DNA from: an uncultured Candidatus Saccharibacteria bacterium
Lineage (GTDB): Bacteria > Patescibacteriota > Saccharimonadia > Saccharimonadales > Saccharimonadaceae
DNA: 59,863 nucleotides
Reading direction: 5' to 3'
NCBI GenBank assembly: GCA_947425245.1
Contig: CANDYU010000006.1
Span: forward strand, 1 to 59,863
Positions within the stretch are counted from its first letter, which is position 1; the number at the start of each line of letters is the position of its first letter. Of the stretch, positions 15,980-25,739 are shown piece after piece. The position numbers and the translations under genes are program-made. The notes beneath the pieces are model-generated. The model was not told the origin of the DNA, made no database searches, and saw only the letters and a list, made by a program, of their open reading frames with translations.

Positions 15980-18900
15980 TTAGTACCTTGGGGCTAATTC
16001 CCTACTGTATGATTCAGTATAGCTAGAATCATAGCGGCCAGCTTGGGCATAAGCCCAGAGGTAAACATCGGCTCTTAAATTGAATACCTCAGCGGCATTA
16101 TATTTTTCGGCATTGGAAGAGCCAATCGATCCTAAGTAGTTAAATGTCCCAACACGGTCAGTGGTAATGATATCAGATCCGAATGAGCGATAGAGTTTGA
16201 GATCGTCAGCCATAACGGGAGCGTTGAAAATAAGTTGTTTTGTGCAGGTGTCACTCATGTAATTATTGTTTGCGTCAGAAGCGGTGACGCCGGAAACGAA
16301 TTCGTAACAACTATTAACTGTGCCGTTTGCGACAATCCAAGCATCGATTTCTGTAACGTCGCTGGATATCTCTACGTTACCATCGACAAACAGGACAGTT
16401 TGGGGTAAGTCATAGATGCTACTATAGGTATTTTCGTTGTTAAGGATGATGTTTTTTGTGATGCGGAGGTCGCCAGGAACTTTGACAATGGTGGTGCCAG
16501 ACATGTTGGATGTATCGATATTATTTAAAGTGTAGTAAAGACGCTCATTGTCGCCAACTTTGACTTTTATAGTATCTGAGGCACTAAGTGATTGGTCGGC
16601 ATGGTTTTCGAGATAAGTGCGGAGTCGGATGCGATAAGTTGAATTGTTGAAGATGCCGGAGTTCCCGAGGGTGGTACTGGACGGATTGGTAATGCTGCCG
16701 CATTCGGTATTAGCTATGGTAAGGGGAGAGTTTGTACGCGTTAGTTCGGCGGCACAAATGCGACTATTATCCCTCGTACTACCAATAGCACTGGTTGATC
16801 CGCTAGTAAATCCGGCGGAGCCAGTCGTACTGACTAGACCGTTGACGACGGCAAGATGTTCGACCCATGAAGTATATAGTGTTCGATTGCTTCTAATATT
16901 ACCCGTAGTTTTACCCATGAGATCGCTACTATCATAACGATAAGCTTTTGAGGTCTTTATGCCACCATTTGTAAGGAGACTACTGTTCCAGACTGCCGTG
17001 GTAGGTTTTTTGGCAATGGTGCGACAAGCAGAGTCATAAACGTTCCAATAATCGCGTCCAGGGATCTTGTGCCAGTCGCCGGGCTCGAGTGGATTATCGC
17101 TGCCATCATCCCATGGATTACCATCCCAGTCATCGTCATCTTCGTCCTCATCGTCTTCATTATCATCCATATCATCCTCTGGCTCTGTGTTGTATTCCTT
17201 ATCGCTAAAAACATAGGCATACCAGAACTCGTATTTATAGGCAAAGCTGTTGCAGTATTTTGCACCAACATTGTTGGGTACGACAATACTTTCTTCTTGT
17301 CCGCCGTCAGCATAGTCGAGATGCATGGCTTGCCGGGCTCCATAATTTAAGGTGCCTTGACGCCCCCCGATAACTTTACAGGTTCCACCAGCATAGAGAT
17401 TTTTGTAATAATCACAAGCTCCAGTACCACGGAAGCGATTATAAACATGGGCGGTGCCAATTAGGTTAACATCGTCATATTGTTTTTGGGGGGCTACTCT
17501 GTAAACGATGGCTTGCCAAGCTGAGAGGCGTCGAGTTGGATAGGAGGTTGCAAAGGCGTCCCAGCCAATAGAAGCGGTTTCGCCAGCAAACATAATCGTT
17601 CCGTTAGCGGTAGCGGTAGAGAATGGGCCGTCTCCGTCTGGCTCAGCTGGACGAGTAATCTGGGCACAGGCATAAGAGGAGCCAGAGCCGCCGGTTTTTT
17701 CGACTCCATACTTGGACGGGTCATATTTACACGCATCATTGCCGTCCTCACCACAAGAATAGGTTTTTTCATAGTAATCAACATATTTGGGCGAGTAATC
17801 GATACGCTGACAGACAGTCTTGGTTTGTCCTGGGTTGAGTTGGACTGTTACTGAGGTCTCATTGAGCTTGTCGCTGATACCTCCTCCCTTTCCTTTACCA
17901 GTCCAGGTGCCGGTCGATTTATTGGGTAGACAGGCCCCAATCGTTCCTTCGGGAAGCGTGCAATCTGATGTCCAACTGGCATCCTGATTGTCAGCTGATG
18001 ACTCGGAGCTAGTGCTAATATACCCGTCATAAGTAAGATTGTGCCAGAACTTAACTACTGTTTCGTATTGGTCGGTGCTAAACTTAATCATGGCATTACC
18101 GTCAACAGGGCTGGTTGCCTCAAGAGGTTTCCAATTGGATAAGTTGTCTGGTCCGGAAGGATCGTTTTTAGTATTTTTCCATGTTCCGGAACCGGCGTCA
18201 TAGTAGCTTTCGTGAATGTCCTCCGTGGCGTCAACATGCACAGTAGTTGTAGAAGTAAACTCCGCTTCGCCGCTGCCATCGCAAATTTCTTTGTTTGGGT
18301 CGCATGGGTCATCGTCTCCACCGCCACAATCTTCATTTTCGGGGTCGCATGGGTCATCGTCACCACAGTCTTCTTGGGTAGGATCGCAGGGGTCATCATC
18401 CCATCCTGGGTCAGAACAGAAATAACCGACATTATTCCAGGTTACGCCGCTGGGAACAACTCCATTTGCCACGGCGAGATCGAAGTCTTTTTTCGTTGTC
18501 TCGAAGTCTCTTGGTTCTCCATATCCTGGTCCTAAATCAGGCGTGTTAGGTGGTAACACTAATGGAGTTGCTCCACCTAAATTGGTTAGTGTGTTGTTGC
18601 TACGTATGCCAAACTGAATTCCAGTGCGGTACAAGTTCCCATCGGCAGCTTCGTACCCTAATTCGAGTCCAAGGAGATAGAATCCGCCAGTGTTTTTACA
18701 TTTTTCGACTGGACCACCAGCAAACTTTCCCTCAGTATGTACCATATAAATGTCGGCAGAGGGGTCATAATAATCAAATGTGGTATGTAGCGATTCTAAG
18801 TTAAGGCCATTGATAAGGTTAACTCCCTCTTCGATAGGGTTAATTAATCCTGTTTTAATAGGATTTTCTGGGTCAATAGCGTAAAATCGCCAGGTAGCTC

Positions 18901-19102
18901 CTAGGGTTTGGGCACAGATGCGAAATCCTACTGTTCCTTGTTTGCAATTTCCCCCACCCCCTACTGGTCCATTACCGGCACCGGCGTTACCGCTTGGCGG
19001 TTGATAAGCAAAGGAAGGAATAGTAATTAACGCAAGAGTCAATATGGACGCACTGATTAATACTACGGAGATAATTAAGTGCTTGATGTGTCGTTTTGTC
19101 AT
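15980..19102 (-). CDS. Large secreted surface protein with Cys/Asp repeats
   Basis: 1040 aa. A basic start and hydrophobic helix (about 8-32, ending PSFAY) form a Sec signal. Near residues 232-275 a unit of the form DDPCDPxxExC occurs three times, and a second acidic stretch (EDDMDDNEDDEDEDDDDW) lies near 650; both look like cation-binding linkers. Many Cys residues suggest disulfides. The C-terminus is Tyr-rich and ends ELAPRY, with no LPXTG motif or C-terminal TM helix. Family not named; I infer an adhesin or appendage protein. It starts 2 nt after the stop of the upstream membrane-protein gene, so the two are an operon. Confidence 0.8.
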   Translation of the reverse strand: MTKRHIKHLIISVVLISASILTLALITIPSFAYQPPSGNAGAGNGPVGGGGNCKQGTVGFRICAQTLGATWRFYAIDPENPIKTGLINPIEEGVNLINGLNLESLHTTFDYYDPSADIYMVHTEGKFAGGPVEKCKNTGGFYLLGLELGYEAADGNLYRTGIQFGIRSNNTLTNLGGATPLVLPPNTPDLGPGYGEPRDFETTKKDFDLAVANGVVPSGVTWNNVGYFCSDPGWDDDPCDPTQEDCGDDDPCDPENEDCGGGDDDPCDPNKEICDGSGEAEFTSTTTVHVDATEDIHESYYDAGSGTWKNTKNDPSGPDNLSNWKPLEATSPVDGNAMIKFSTDQYETVVKFWHNLTYDGYISTSSESSADNQDASWTSDCTLPEGTIGACLPNKSTGTWTGKGKGGGISDKLNETSVTVQLNPGQTKTVCQRIDYSPKYVDYYEKTYSCGEDGNDACKYDPSKYGVEKTGGSGSSYACAQITRPAEPDGDGPFSTATANGTIMFAGETASIGWDAFATSYPTRRLSAWQAIVYRVAPQKQYDDVNLIGTAHVYNRFRGTGACDYYKNLYAGGTCKVIGGRQGTLNYGARQAMHLDYADGGQEESIVVPNNVGAKYCNSFAYKYEFWYAYVFSDKEYNTEPEDDMDDNEDDEDEDDDDWDGNPWDDGSDNPLEPGDWHKIPGRDYWNVYDSACRTIAKKPTTAVWNSSLLTNGGIKTSKAYRYDSSDLMGKTTGNIRSNRTLYTSWVEHLAVVNGLVSTTGSAGFTSGSTSAIGSTRDNSRICAAELTRTNSPLTIANTECGSITNPSSTTLGNSGIFNNSTYRIRLRTYLENHADQSLSASDTIKVKVGDNERLYYTLNNIDTSNMSGTTIVKVPGDLRITKNIILNNENTYSSIYDLPQTVLFVDGNVEISSDVTEIDAWIVANGTVNSCYEFVSGVTASDANNNYMSDTCTKQLIFNAPVMADDLKLYRSFGSDIITTDRVGTFNYLGSIGSSNAEKYNAAEVFNLRADVYLWAYAQAGRYDSSYTESYSRELAPRY

Positions 19103-19104
19103 GA

Positions 19105-19923
19105 CTATTCTCCTATCTCCCCGTATATTTTGTCGCTAATTGTGGTAAACAAGTTGAAGTAACGCTCCTGAGCCTCCGAATCCCCTAATGCATAACTAGC
19201 TTGGTAGAGGAGATTGTAGTAAGAGAGTTTCTGGTAATCATCTAATAAATCGGGATTAATTTCTGGAGCTAGCTCCATAAGTTTTTCATTTTCAAGGTTT
19301 TCAGCGTAAAAGAGAAATTGTGTCCAGTAGACTTGGTTTATATGAGTCTGTTGTGTGCTATCATTAGTGGTGTTTTCGATAGCATCAATTGTGTTTTGAA
19401 AAAGTTGGTCAGCAGAGTCAAGATTACCGGTATCTTGATAGATTTTATCGGCTTCGTTTTTGAGGTCCTCCATGTTGCTGGGGAGAATTTCTGGATTGAC
19501 AAAAGTATTATCTGACTCAGGAATAAGAGTGATGATTAGCCAGATTATGAGGCCTAGTGCAACAAACCCAAGAATAATGCCAAGAATAATAGCGGCACGT
19601 TTCGAGCGTTTCCTGTTTTCCGCTTTTTTCGCGATACGTTTTTGATTTTGCTCAGCGAAGTGATCGGGTCGTTGAGCACTCTTGGGCGTGTTTTTCGTGG
19701 AGTCGAAGGTGAATGTGTTTGAGGCGGTATTCGAGTTACTGGTTTTTTCTGGTTGGGGTGTTTTATTGACGGTTGGTACGGCGTTTTGGGTATTGTGTAC
19801 TGGGTTATTTTGAGGACTTTGGGCTAAATTGGGCATAGCTGAGGCTGGTGGCGGGGTTGGACTGGGTGCCGGTTGTGGTGCACCAGAAATTGGGGATGTT
19901 TTGTTCACCTGCGTTTCACTCAT
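19105..19923 (-). CDS. Membrane-anchored protein with Pro-rich N-terminus and helical repeat domain
   Basis: 272 aa. Residues 1-90 are Pro/Asn/Thr-rich and disordered, then a basic segment (KRIAKKAENRKRSKR), one TM helix (about 110-134) and an extracytoplasmic all-helical domain rich in Tyr, Leu and Asn that resembles TPR-like repeats. Family unknown. Directly upstream of the large surface protein and probably co-transcribed; a role in its export or anchoring is inferred. A TAAAAT box lies about 8 nt before the ATG. Confidence 0.75.
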   Translation of the reverse strand: MSETQVNKTSPISGAPQPAPSPTPPPASAMPNLAQSPQNNPVHNTQNAVPTVNKTPQPEKTSNSNTASNTFTFDSTKNTPKSAQRPDHFAEQNQKRIAKKAENRKRSKRAAIILGIILGFVALGLIIWLIITLIPESDNTFVNPEILPSNMEDLKNEADKIYQDTGNLDSADQLFQNTIDAIENTTNDSTQQTHINQVYWTQFLFYAENLENEKLMELAPEINPDLLDDYQKLSYYNLLYQASYALGDSEAQERYFNLFTTISDKIYGEIGE

Positions 19924-19971
19924 ATGATATTATTTTAGCATAAGTTTTTTAAAATGACTATATAATTGGGA

Positions 19972-20727
19972 TTAAACTTGCGTTGCTCCGTCAACGGAAA
20001 TTATTGCTCCGGTAACATAGCTGGCAAGTTCGCTAGCAAGAAAGAGAAAGACATTGGCAACATCTTCTGGTGTGCCCATGCGACCAAGAGGAATATTGCT
20101 ACTAATTCTTTGGACCATTTCTTCGGGCAGGTTGGCCACCATGTCTGTGCTGATGACGCCAGGAGCGACGGCGTTCACGCGAATGTTGTCTCTTCCTAAT
20201 TCGCGAGCAAGGGATTTTGTTAGTCCATTAACGGCAAATTTAGAGGCGGGATAACCACATCCTGCAGGCTGTCCGTAAATGCTAACCATGGAGCTAGTGT
20301 TGATGATACAACCATGACCTTGTTGCTTCATGATAGGTGCGGCGGCACGAGAGCAGGTAAAGACAGCCTTTACATTGAGATCGATGATTTGATCGAAGTC
20401 TTTTTCGTCATAATTATATATAGAGTCGCGTGAAGAAATGCCGGCGTTATTGACAAGAATGTCGATTTTTTTATGTTGTTTTAAGATGTCTTGAAAAGCT
20501 TGGTTAACATCGTTGCTGTTAGTTAGATTGGGGGCAAGGCCAAAGATTGAGAAGCTTGGATTTTCTGCTTTAAGCTTGGCGACGGCAGCGTCAGCAGTTT
20601 CTGGGCGGGAGCCAAATAATATGACGGTTGCTCCTTGTTCAAGAAACTTGCGAACGATGGCTAAGCCAATACCTCTTGTACCACCTGTAACGATTGCTAC
20701 CTGATTCTTTAGTAGATCTATAATCAT
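19972..20727 (-). CDS. fabG: SDR-family oxidoreductase, FabG-like
   Basis: NAD(P)-dependent short-chain dehydrogenase. TGGTRGIG (about 14-21) is the Rossmann glycine motif, NNAG follows, and the active site is Ser then YPASK (YxxxK). The C-terminus VTGAIISVDGATQV is typical of 3-oxoacyl-ACP reductases. At 251 aa it has the family length. I chose ATG 20727 because it has AGGAGGT 5 nt upstream; the longer frame to 20805 has no such site. Fatty-acid elongation is uncertain in a CPR-type genome, so the substrate is open. Confidence 0.85.
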   Translation of the reverse strand: MIIDLLKNQVAIVTGGTRGIGLAIVRKFLEQGATVILFGSRPETADAAVAKLKAENPSFSIFGLAPNLTNSNDVNQAFQDILKQHKKIDILVNNAGISSRDSIYNYDEKDFDQIIDLNVKAVFTCSRAAAPIMKQQGHGCIINTSSMVSIYGQPAGCGYPASKFAVNGLTKSLARELGRDNIRVNAVAPGVISTDMVANLPEEMVQRISSNIPLGRMGTPEDVANVFLFLASELASYVTGAIISVDGATQV

Positions 20728-20898
20728 TTTACCTCCTGTATGTGTATATTGTAGCATGATTGCGGTATTATTTGAGAAAGTAAGGAAAAGATAGATATAT
20801 GACATTAAGATGACAGGTTGTAATTTTATGTAATTTTATGTACTTTTTGTTGATATGATGTAGTATAATTAAAATAAGCATAAAAATGATGTTGTGGT

Positions 20899-21588
20899 AT
20901 GAAAAGAGATAAGAGAGTCAACGAAAAGTTTGCCGAGGGTCTTTGTTTTAAAAAGTTGTTTTTTATCTTTTTAGTGGGTTCGGTGTTGGGCTCTTTATAC
21001 GAAGAGATTCTGTGTTGGTTTCAAAACTATGCAGCGAATGGAACATGGGTGTGGAGCTTGCGAAGAGGTGTGATTTACGGGTCGTTTAATGTGATTTATG
21101 GATTCGGTGCGGTGATTATTATATATTTTTTGTTACGAAAGGAGCGAAAGTGGTGGCAGACTTTTTTATATGCGGCGATTCTGGGTGGAGTGGTTGAGTA
21201 TGTTGTTGGTTGGTTGCAGGAGGTGGTAACGCATACGAAGTCATGGGATTATAGTGGATATTTTTTAAGTATTGGTGGACGTACGACGGTGCCTTTTATG
21301 GTAGTTTGGGGTTTTTTGGGTTTAGTATTAGTGAAATGGGTCTATCCGTTAGTCTCTAGCTGGATTGAGCGGATTCCGGTGCGGGTGGGTGATGCTTTGT
21401 TTGTGGGTTTGTTGGTTTTTATGGTGTGCGATATGATTATTTCTTGGGGTGCAATTGTGCGGCAAACTTTACGGCATAATGATGTTCCGCCTTTTACGCC
21501 GGTTGGAAGGTTTTTAGATGAGTGTTATCCGGATAGTTATTTAGTGAAATATTTTCCGAATATGGAGCATGAGGATTTGAAGAAATGA
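20899..21588 (+). CDS. Multi-TM protein, putative ABC-transporter type IV (CmpB-like)
   Basis: 229 aa with five or six hydrophobic helices. The pattern GSVLGSLYEE near the first helix, then RGVIYGSFNVIYGFGA, then VEYVVGW and SWDYSGY matches the CmpB-like family. The function of the family is poorly known. It overlaps the glycosyltransferase start by 4 nt (ATGA), suggesting that the pair makes or exports a surface polymer. A -10 TATAAT at 20864-20869 precedes it. A paralog lies at 57331-58059. Confidence 0.8.
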   Translation: MKRDKRVNEKFAEGLCFKKLFFIFLVGSVLGSLYEEILCWFQNYAANGTWVWSLRRGVIYGSFNVIYGFGAVIIIYFLLRKERKWWQTFLYAAILGGVVEYVVGWLQEVVTHTKSWDYSGYFLSIGGRTTVPFMVVWGFLGLVLVKWVYPLVSSWIERIPVRVGDALFVGLLVFMVCDMIISWGAIVRQTLRHNDVPPFTPVGRFLDECYPDSYLVKYFPNMEHEDLKK

Positions 21589-22790
21589 TTGTTTTAGGGG
21601 TTTTATGTTTGATTTTTGCGGTGATTCTATGGTGGCGAGGGATGGTGGTTGGAAAAAGGAATAAGCTTAACCTGCAAGAGCGAGTATTGAGGAAGCCAAA
21701 GATTGCGGTTTTAGTGCCAGCACGAGATGAGAGTGCGGTGATTGAGGCTTTACTGATTGATTTATTGGAGCAGACAGTTAGGATTAGGTCGCAGGATATT
21801 TATGTCATAGTTGAAGATTTAAACGATTCGACGGTAGAGATTTGTGCGAAGCATCGAACTAATCTTGTAGTGAGGAATGATTTGGCCGATAACCCAGAAA
21901 GACAACGCAAGGGTTATGCTTTAGATGTGGCGGTAAAAGAGATTTTGCAGAAGGATGCTACTTATGATTTGTTCTTTGTTTTTGATGCTGATAATGTATT
22001 AACGAAGAATTATATTGAAGAAATGGTGAAGTGCTATGAGGCGGGATATGATATGGCGGCGGGTTATCGTAATTCTAAGAATGGTAATCAAAATGTAATT
22101 GCGGCAGTGTCGAGTCTTACTTTCTCGATGATTAATGTGATTGGTAATCGAGGCAGGATTAAACATGATGCGAATATTATTTTTTCGGGGACAGGCTTCT
22201 TTGTGGATGGCGAGCTGGTGAAAGAGTGGGGTGGTTGGCCTTTTCATGGTTTGACTGAGGATTATGAAATGTCGCTTTATGCAACATTGCATGGGCTGAG
22301 CACATATTATAATGAGAATGCGATGTTCTATGATGAGCAGCCTTTAAAATATAGACAAACTGTAGCACAGCGGGTTCGATGGATACGGGGTTACTTTGAT
22401 GCCCGAAAGAAATATATACCTTTAATTAGGCAGGTAAGGCATGCAAATAACTATGGGAGTTTACAGAAGGAGATAATAGGTGTTTGGCCAATTATTTTTG
22501 CAATTATTGGCGTCTTATTGGTTTTGGTGGAGGTGATAGCACTGTTAGCTGTACATCAGATGTGGTTAGTGGTTGGTGCGGTGATTTTGGGTTTACTATT
22601 AGTGGTGTATTTAGTGCTGATGATTGTGACTGTAATGATTTTAAGGCAAGAAAAACTAAGCTTTGATCAAAAAACTAAAATTAAAACAGTGCTCTTTAAT
22701 CCAATTTATTTAGTAACTTATATTCCCTGTGCAATAAAAGCTTTATTAAGTAGAAACGTGCAGTGGATGAAAATTAAGCATGGTAAATAG
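21585..22790 (+). CDS. Family 2 glycosyltransferase, processive-synthase type
   Basis: 401 aa. The cytosolic GT-A domain has VLVPARDE, FDADN (DxD), the acceptor-site TEDYEM and QRVRWIRG (the Q/RxxRW product-binding motif of hyaluronan and cellulose synthase-like enzymes). One N-terminal TM helix and two or three C-terminal ones frame it. It should polymerise a sugar nucleotide into a surface glycan at the membrane. Coupled by ATGA overlap to the CmpB-like gene. Sugar and product cannot be told from sequence. Confidence 0.88.
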   Translation: MIVLGVLCLIFAVILWWRGMVVGKRNKLNLQERVLRKPKIAVLVPARDESAVIEALLIDLLEQTVRIRSQDIYVIVEDLNDSTVEICAKHRTNLVVRNDLADNPERQRKGYALDVAVKEILQKDATYDLFFVFDADNVLTKNYIEEMVKCYEAGYDMAAGYRNSKNGNQNVIAAVSSLTFSMINVIGNRGRIKHDANIIFSGTGFFVDGELVKEWGGWPFHGLTEDYEMSLYATLHGLSTYYNENAMFYDEQPLKYRQTVAQRVRWIRGYFDARKKYIPLIRQVRHANNYGSLQKEIIGVWPIIFAIIGVLLVLVEVIALLAVHQMWLVVGAVILGLLLVVYLVLMIVTVMILRQEKLSFDQKTKIKTVLFNPIYLVTYIPCAIKALLSRNVQWMKIKHGK

Positions 22791-22805
22791 TACGGTTTGT
22801 TAGTA

Positions 22806-23426
22806 CTATGATTTTGGACTGGCGATTGTCGTAGCAGGAGCTAGGGGCTTTTGGCGTAGATTTTGAGAAAGGATGTCGGGCACATCAGTGAATTTGATAG
22901 CTGGAAGCTGAAAATTAATGACGTCATTGTCGACATCGTAGTACAACTTATAAACTTCATCTACTGAGCCGATGATGGCATCTTGCATGTTGAAGTCAAG
23001 TAAATTAGCGGTTGATTCGACATCTTGTGTAGTTTTACCTTCAATCTCGACGTAGCTAGGAATCCAAGGCCAAGTATCAATGTCGATTTCGACATTATTA
23101 AGCAGCCACTCTTCGCGATAAGTGTCCTCTTCGGATTTGATTTTTAGCCCGCAAGCTTTGAGGATAGAGATAGTGTCTTCGTAATTACTAACTTCGACAT
23201 TGATTTCTTCGGTACCAGTAATATCTTGCGAGAAATGGTTCTTATAGGTGAGCGTAATGCGGTTGCCTTCATCGCGAACGCGGGCGAAGCTGGTATGACT
23301 GATGCCAAAAACTATTCTCCGCATGAGGATTTCGGGCTGGATGAGCTTTGCTCCAAGAGATTTTAATTTTGCTCGTAGTTTAGTCTTATCTATATCTACA
23401 AAGGTAGCTTCAATTTCTAAGTTCAT
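22806..23426 (-). CDS. CYTH-domain protein (adenylate cyclase class IV-like)
   Basis: 206 aa. The N-terminal EIEATF (ExExK-like signature, with F in place of K), alternating charged beta strands (FARVRDEG, LTYKNH, EINVEV) and the EIEG strand mark a CYTH/triphosphate tunnel fold. Family members hydrolyse triphosphates or make cAMP; here the activity is open. The last 35 residues are Pro/Ala-rich. A TATAAT lies about 6 nt before the ATG (leaderless). Confidence 0.8.
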   Translation of the reverse strand: MNLEIEATFVDIDKTKLRAKLKSLGAKLIQPEILMRRIVFGISHTSFARVRDEGNRITLTYKNHFSQDITGTEEINVEVSNYEDTISILKACGLKIKSEEDTYREEWLLNNVEIDIDTWPWIPSYVEIEGKTTQDVESTANLLDFNMQDAIIGSVDEVYKLYYDVDNDVINFQLPAIKFTDVPDILSQNLRQKPLAPATTIASPKS

Positions 23427-23461
23427 AAGTTAATTATATCATGAAATATGGGATGGATAGG

Positions 23462-24250
23462 TTATTCAAGGCCAACGGCAGGTTCGTTAGGGCAGGCATT
23501 AAGGATATTCTCGATAGCATCATGTTCGGCTTGGGTAACCCAAAGGCCGTATTTATACTTGACGGATACTTGACGAGCGACATATTGACAGCGGAAAGCT
23601 TTATTGGGTGGTAACCAGGTAGCGGCGTCGCCATCGGATTTACTTTGATTGGTTTTTGAGTCGACAGCAAGTAGATTGAGCGGGTCGGTAGCAATAGCGT
23701 ATCGAGTTTCTTTATTCATGTATTGAGCACCTTTTTGCCAGGCATCTGATAAAGCAACTACATGATCGATCTGAAGACCGGTCGTCAGATCGGATTTTTG
23801 ATAAAATGTGAGGTATGAGCCAGTGTATGGTTCAGTAAACTCTCCGCCAGTAACTGTACAGTTATCGTTGGCTAGTGTGGCGGTAGTTCCTAATTCGCGT
23901 TTTATGATGCGTTGTCGGAGATTGCATCCTTCAACGATTGGCCATCCAGAGTAGAACTCATCACGGCTGTATCCTGTTTTTGGTGCACGTCCTTTGATTT
24001 CGATTTGTGATAGCAATGCGAGAGCTGTGGTTGTGGATTGGTTGGAGGAAGAGCGCTGGTCGGAATCACTGTTTTGGCCATCGGGATCTGGTTGAGTTGT
24101 TGATCTACTTTCTGCACTGGTGTTTGGCTGATCGAAAAATTGCTTGTAGCTTGACGGGTTGGCGATTACGATACCTATAAGGGCAGCGACACTGAGGAAG
24201 ACGGCAATGATGCGACGATGGCGAAATTGAACTAAACGGCGTTGCGACAT
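23462..24250 (-). CDS. Membrane-anchored or secreted HNH nuclease (DUF1524-like)
   Basis: 262 aa. An N-terminal TM helix (about 13-30), a Ser/Thr/Gln-rich linker, then the domain with YSRDEF, CNLRQRI, EPYTG, QIDHVVALSDAW (the HNH core His), ATDPLNLLAVD and ATWLPP. Secreted members of this GmrSD-C-terminal-like family degrade DNA outside the cell, which suits a nucleotide scavenger. It starts 8 nt after the dTMP kinase stop, so nuclease and kinase are co-expressed, linking uptake of nucleic acid to salvage. Confidence 0.85.
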   Translation of the reverse strand: MSQRRLVQFRHRRIIAVFLSVAALIGIVIANPSSYKQFFDQPNTSAESRSTTQPDPDGQNSDSDQRSSSNQSTTTALALLSQIEIKGRAPKTGYSRDEFYSGWPIVEGCNLRQRIIKRELGTTATLANDNCTVTGGEFTEPYTGSYLTFYQKSDLTTGLQIDHVVALSDAWQKGAQYMNKETRYAIATDPLNLLAVDSKTNQSKSDGDAATWLPPNKAFRCQYVARQVSVKYKYGLWVTQAEHDAIENILNACPNEPAVGLE

Positions 24251-24258
24251 ATAGTTGC

Positions 24259-24939
24259 CTACCCTAAGTGAAGATTTTGATATATTTCAGCGTGAATATC
24301 TTCGGGAGTGCGAATGCCATTTTGAGAATTAGCACAATTGATCATAGTCCAATTAAAATATTTAGCCACAAAAATAGAATTAGCATAAACTTCCTTAAGA
24401 AGTTCTAAGTCTCGTTCATGGATATCATTGACAATGCCAGGATTACCCGTGCGTTGTTGGCGTAGTTGGTTAATGATTTCTAGTGGAGCGTAAAGAAAGA
24501 TGACTTGGTCAGGCTTTTTAATGCCAAGCTTGTTATATTCATAGTCAACTATATAATTAAGGAATGTGGTTTTTTCAGCCAGGTTCTCGATAAAGGTAGA
24601 TTGATAAATCAAGCTGGAAGTTGTGTAACGATCCAGGAGGAGGGTATGGCCTTTTTGGTATAGCGGCTGTAGCTTAGTATACCAGGTGATAGCACGGTCA
24701 TTTGCGTAGAGGTTATTAATGAAATATGGAGAGAGTTCGGACGGTTTACCATATTCACCAGCGAGGTACTTTTCAACACTTTTGCCTTGGTAGGAATAAT
24801 AAGTGGGAAAATGGTGGCTTGAAACATGGAAACCGTCAGACTTAAGTCGATCTTTAAGAAGGTTGAATTGCGTGGTTTTGCCGATACCGTCGCTCGCACC
24901 TTCAATAACGATGAATTTGCCTGACTTCGTTTGCTTCAC
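24259..24939 (-). CDS. tmk: Thymidylate (dTMP) kinase
   Basis: Phosphorylates dTMP to dTDP. P-loop EGASDGIGKTTQ (one residue longer than the usual EGxDGxGKTT), DRYTTSSLIYQ (DRY motif with the substrate-binding segment) and the LID region around QLRQQRTGN. 226 aa, normal length. Starts with GTG. With the thymidine kinase at 37129 it gives a full salvage route from thymidine to dTDP. Confidence 0.9.
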   Translation of the reverse strand: MKQTKSGKFIVIEGASDGIGKTTQFNLLKDRLKSDGFHVSSHHFPTYYSYQGKSVEKYLAGEYGKPSELSPYFINNLYANDRAITWYTKLQPLYQKGHTLLLDRYTTSSLIYQSTFIENLAEKTTFLNYIVDYEYNKLGIKKPDQVIFLYAPLEIINQLRQQRTGNPGIVNDIHERDLELLKEVYANSIFVAKYFNWTMINCANSQNGIRTPEDIHAEIYQNLHLG

Positions 24940-24960
24940 AATTTCCGTTTACTCCGATAT

Positions 24961-25710
24961 TTATTCTTTAGGTAATGCGGCTTTTGGATTAATCAGGTAG
25001 TATAGACCACAGACGGCATCAATAATTCCGATAACGATGATGCCAGTATAGACAGTGTAGGTTTCTCCAGGTTTTGCGTTATTGTATGAAATAAAGGAGA
25101 TGAGTGCTCCGACTGCAGCAATGGCTAGGCCGATCCCAAGGTTGATGAGTCCTTTTTTGCGGCCATCTTTGAGCGAGGCGGCTTTGGTGATTTTGGCTTT
25201 AGCGTCCAATTTTGCGAGTTCGATTTCGGAGTGGGTGCAGAAATATTTCATGTCAACGCAGTTGTAGGATTCAAGGACATTGTTTTGTTCACTGCCAACA
25301 AGTACTAAGTGTCCAGCTAGCTTGATTTCCTCTTTCGAATCAGCATTAGTGGCTTGCCAGGCACTAAGTCCGTCTTCTTCTTTGGAAGGTTCAAAATCTA
25401 GTTCGTCAAGGATTTTGTGTGCAGCAGATACGAGTTTAGTACGAGTCGGATAATAGCTGGTTTCAATCCGGTCGTCGTTTTTGTCGTAGATTAACTCGTA
25501 CTTAATGAGAGTATCGACTTCTTGAATGGCGACATTTAACTCTCGGTTATTAGGTAGACTGATAATGTATGATTTGCCAGTTTCGCTTTTAAGAGCTTTA
25601 GTTTTGGCGGCTTTGGCACAGGATTCGACATATTCAGTTAGTGATTCTTTTGAATCGAAGCCAATTGCGGTTTCGAAGTTATCTAGTTGGAAGATAGCAA
25701 GGTGTTTCAT
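24961..25710 (-). CDS. Hypothetical protein with two C-terminal TM helices
   Basis: 249 aa. A soluble, Lys/Glu-rich N-terminal part (about 1-180), then a basic RKKG segment and two TM helices (about 190-210 and 222-240) with a short Gly/Pro loop. Family not recognised; the tail recalls TM2-like or DUF4190-like double helices. The ATG has AAGGGA upstream, and the -10 is inside a 22-bp palindrome at 25740-25761. Confidence 0.65.
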   Translation of the reverse strand: MKHLAIFQLDNFETAIGFDSKESLTEYVESCAKAAKTKALKSETGKSYIISLPNNRELNVAIQEVDTLIKYELIYDKNDDRIETSYYPTRTKLVSAAHKILDELDFEPSKEEDGLSAWQATNADSKEEIKLAGHLVLVGSEQNNVLESYNCVDMKYFCTHSEIELAKLDAKAKITKAASLKDGRKKGLINLGIGLAIAAVGALISFISYNNAKPGETYTVYTGIIVIGIIDAVCGLYYLINPKAALPKE

Positions 25711-25739
25711 ATCTGGTATTTCCCTTATGTTTATACTCT

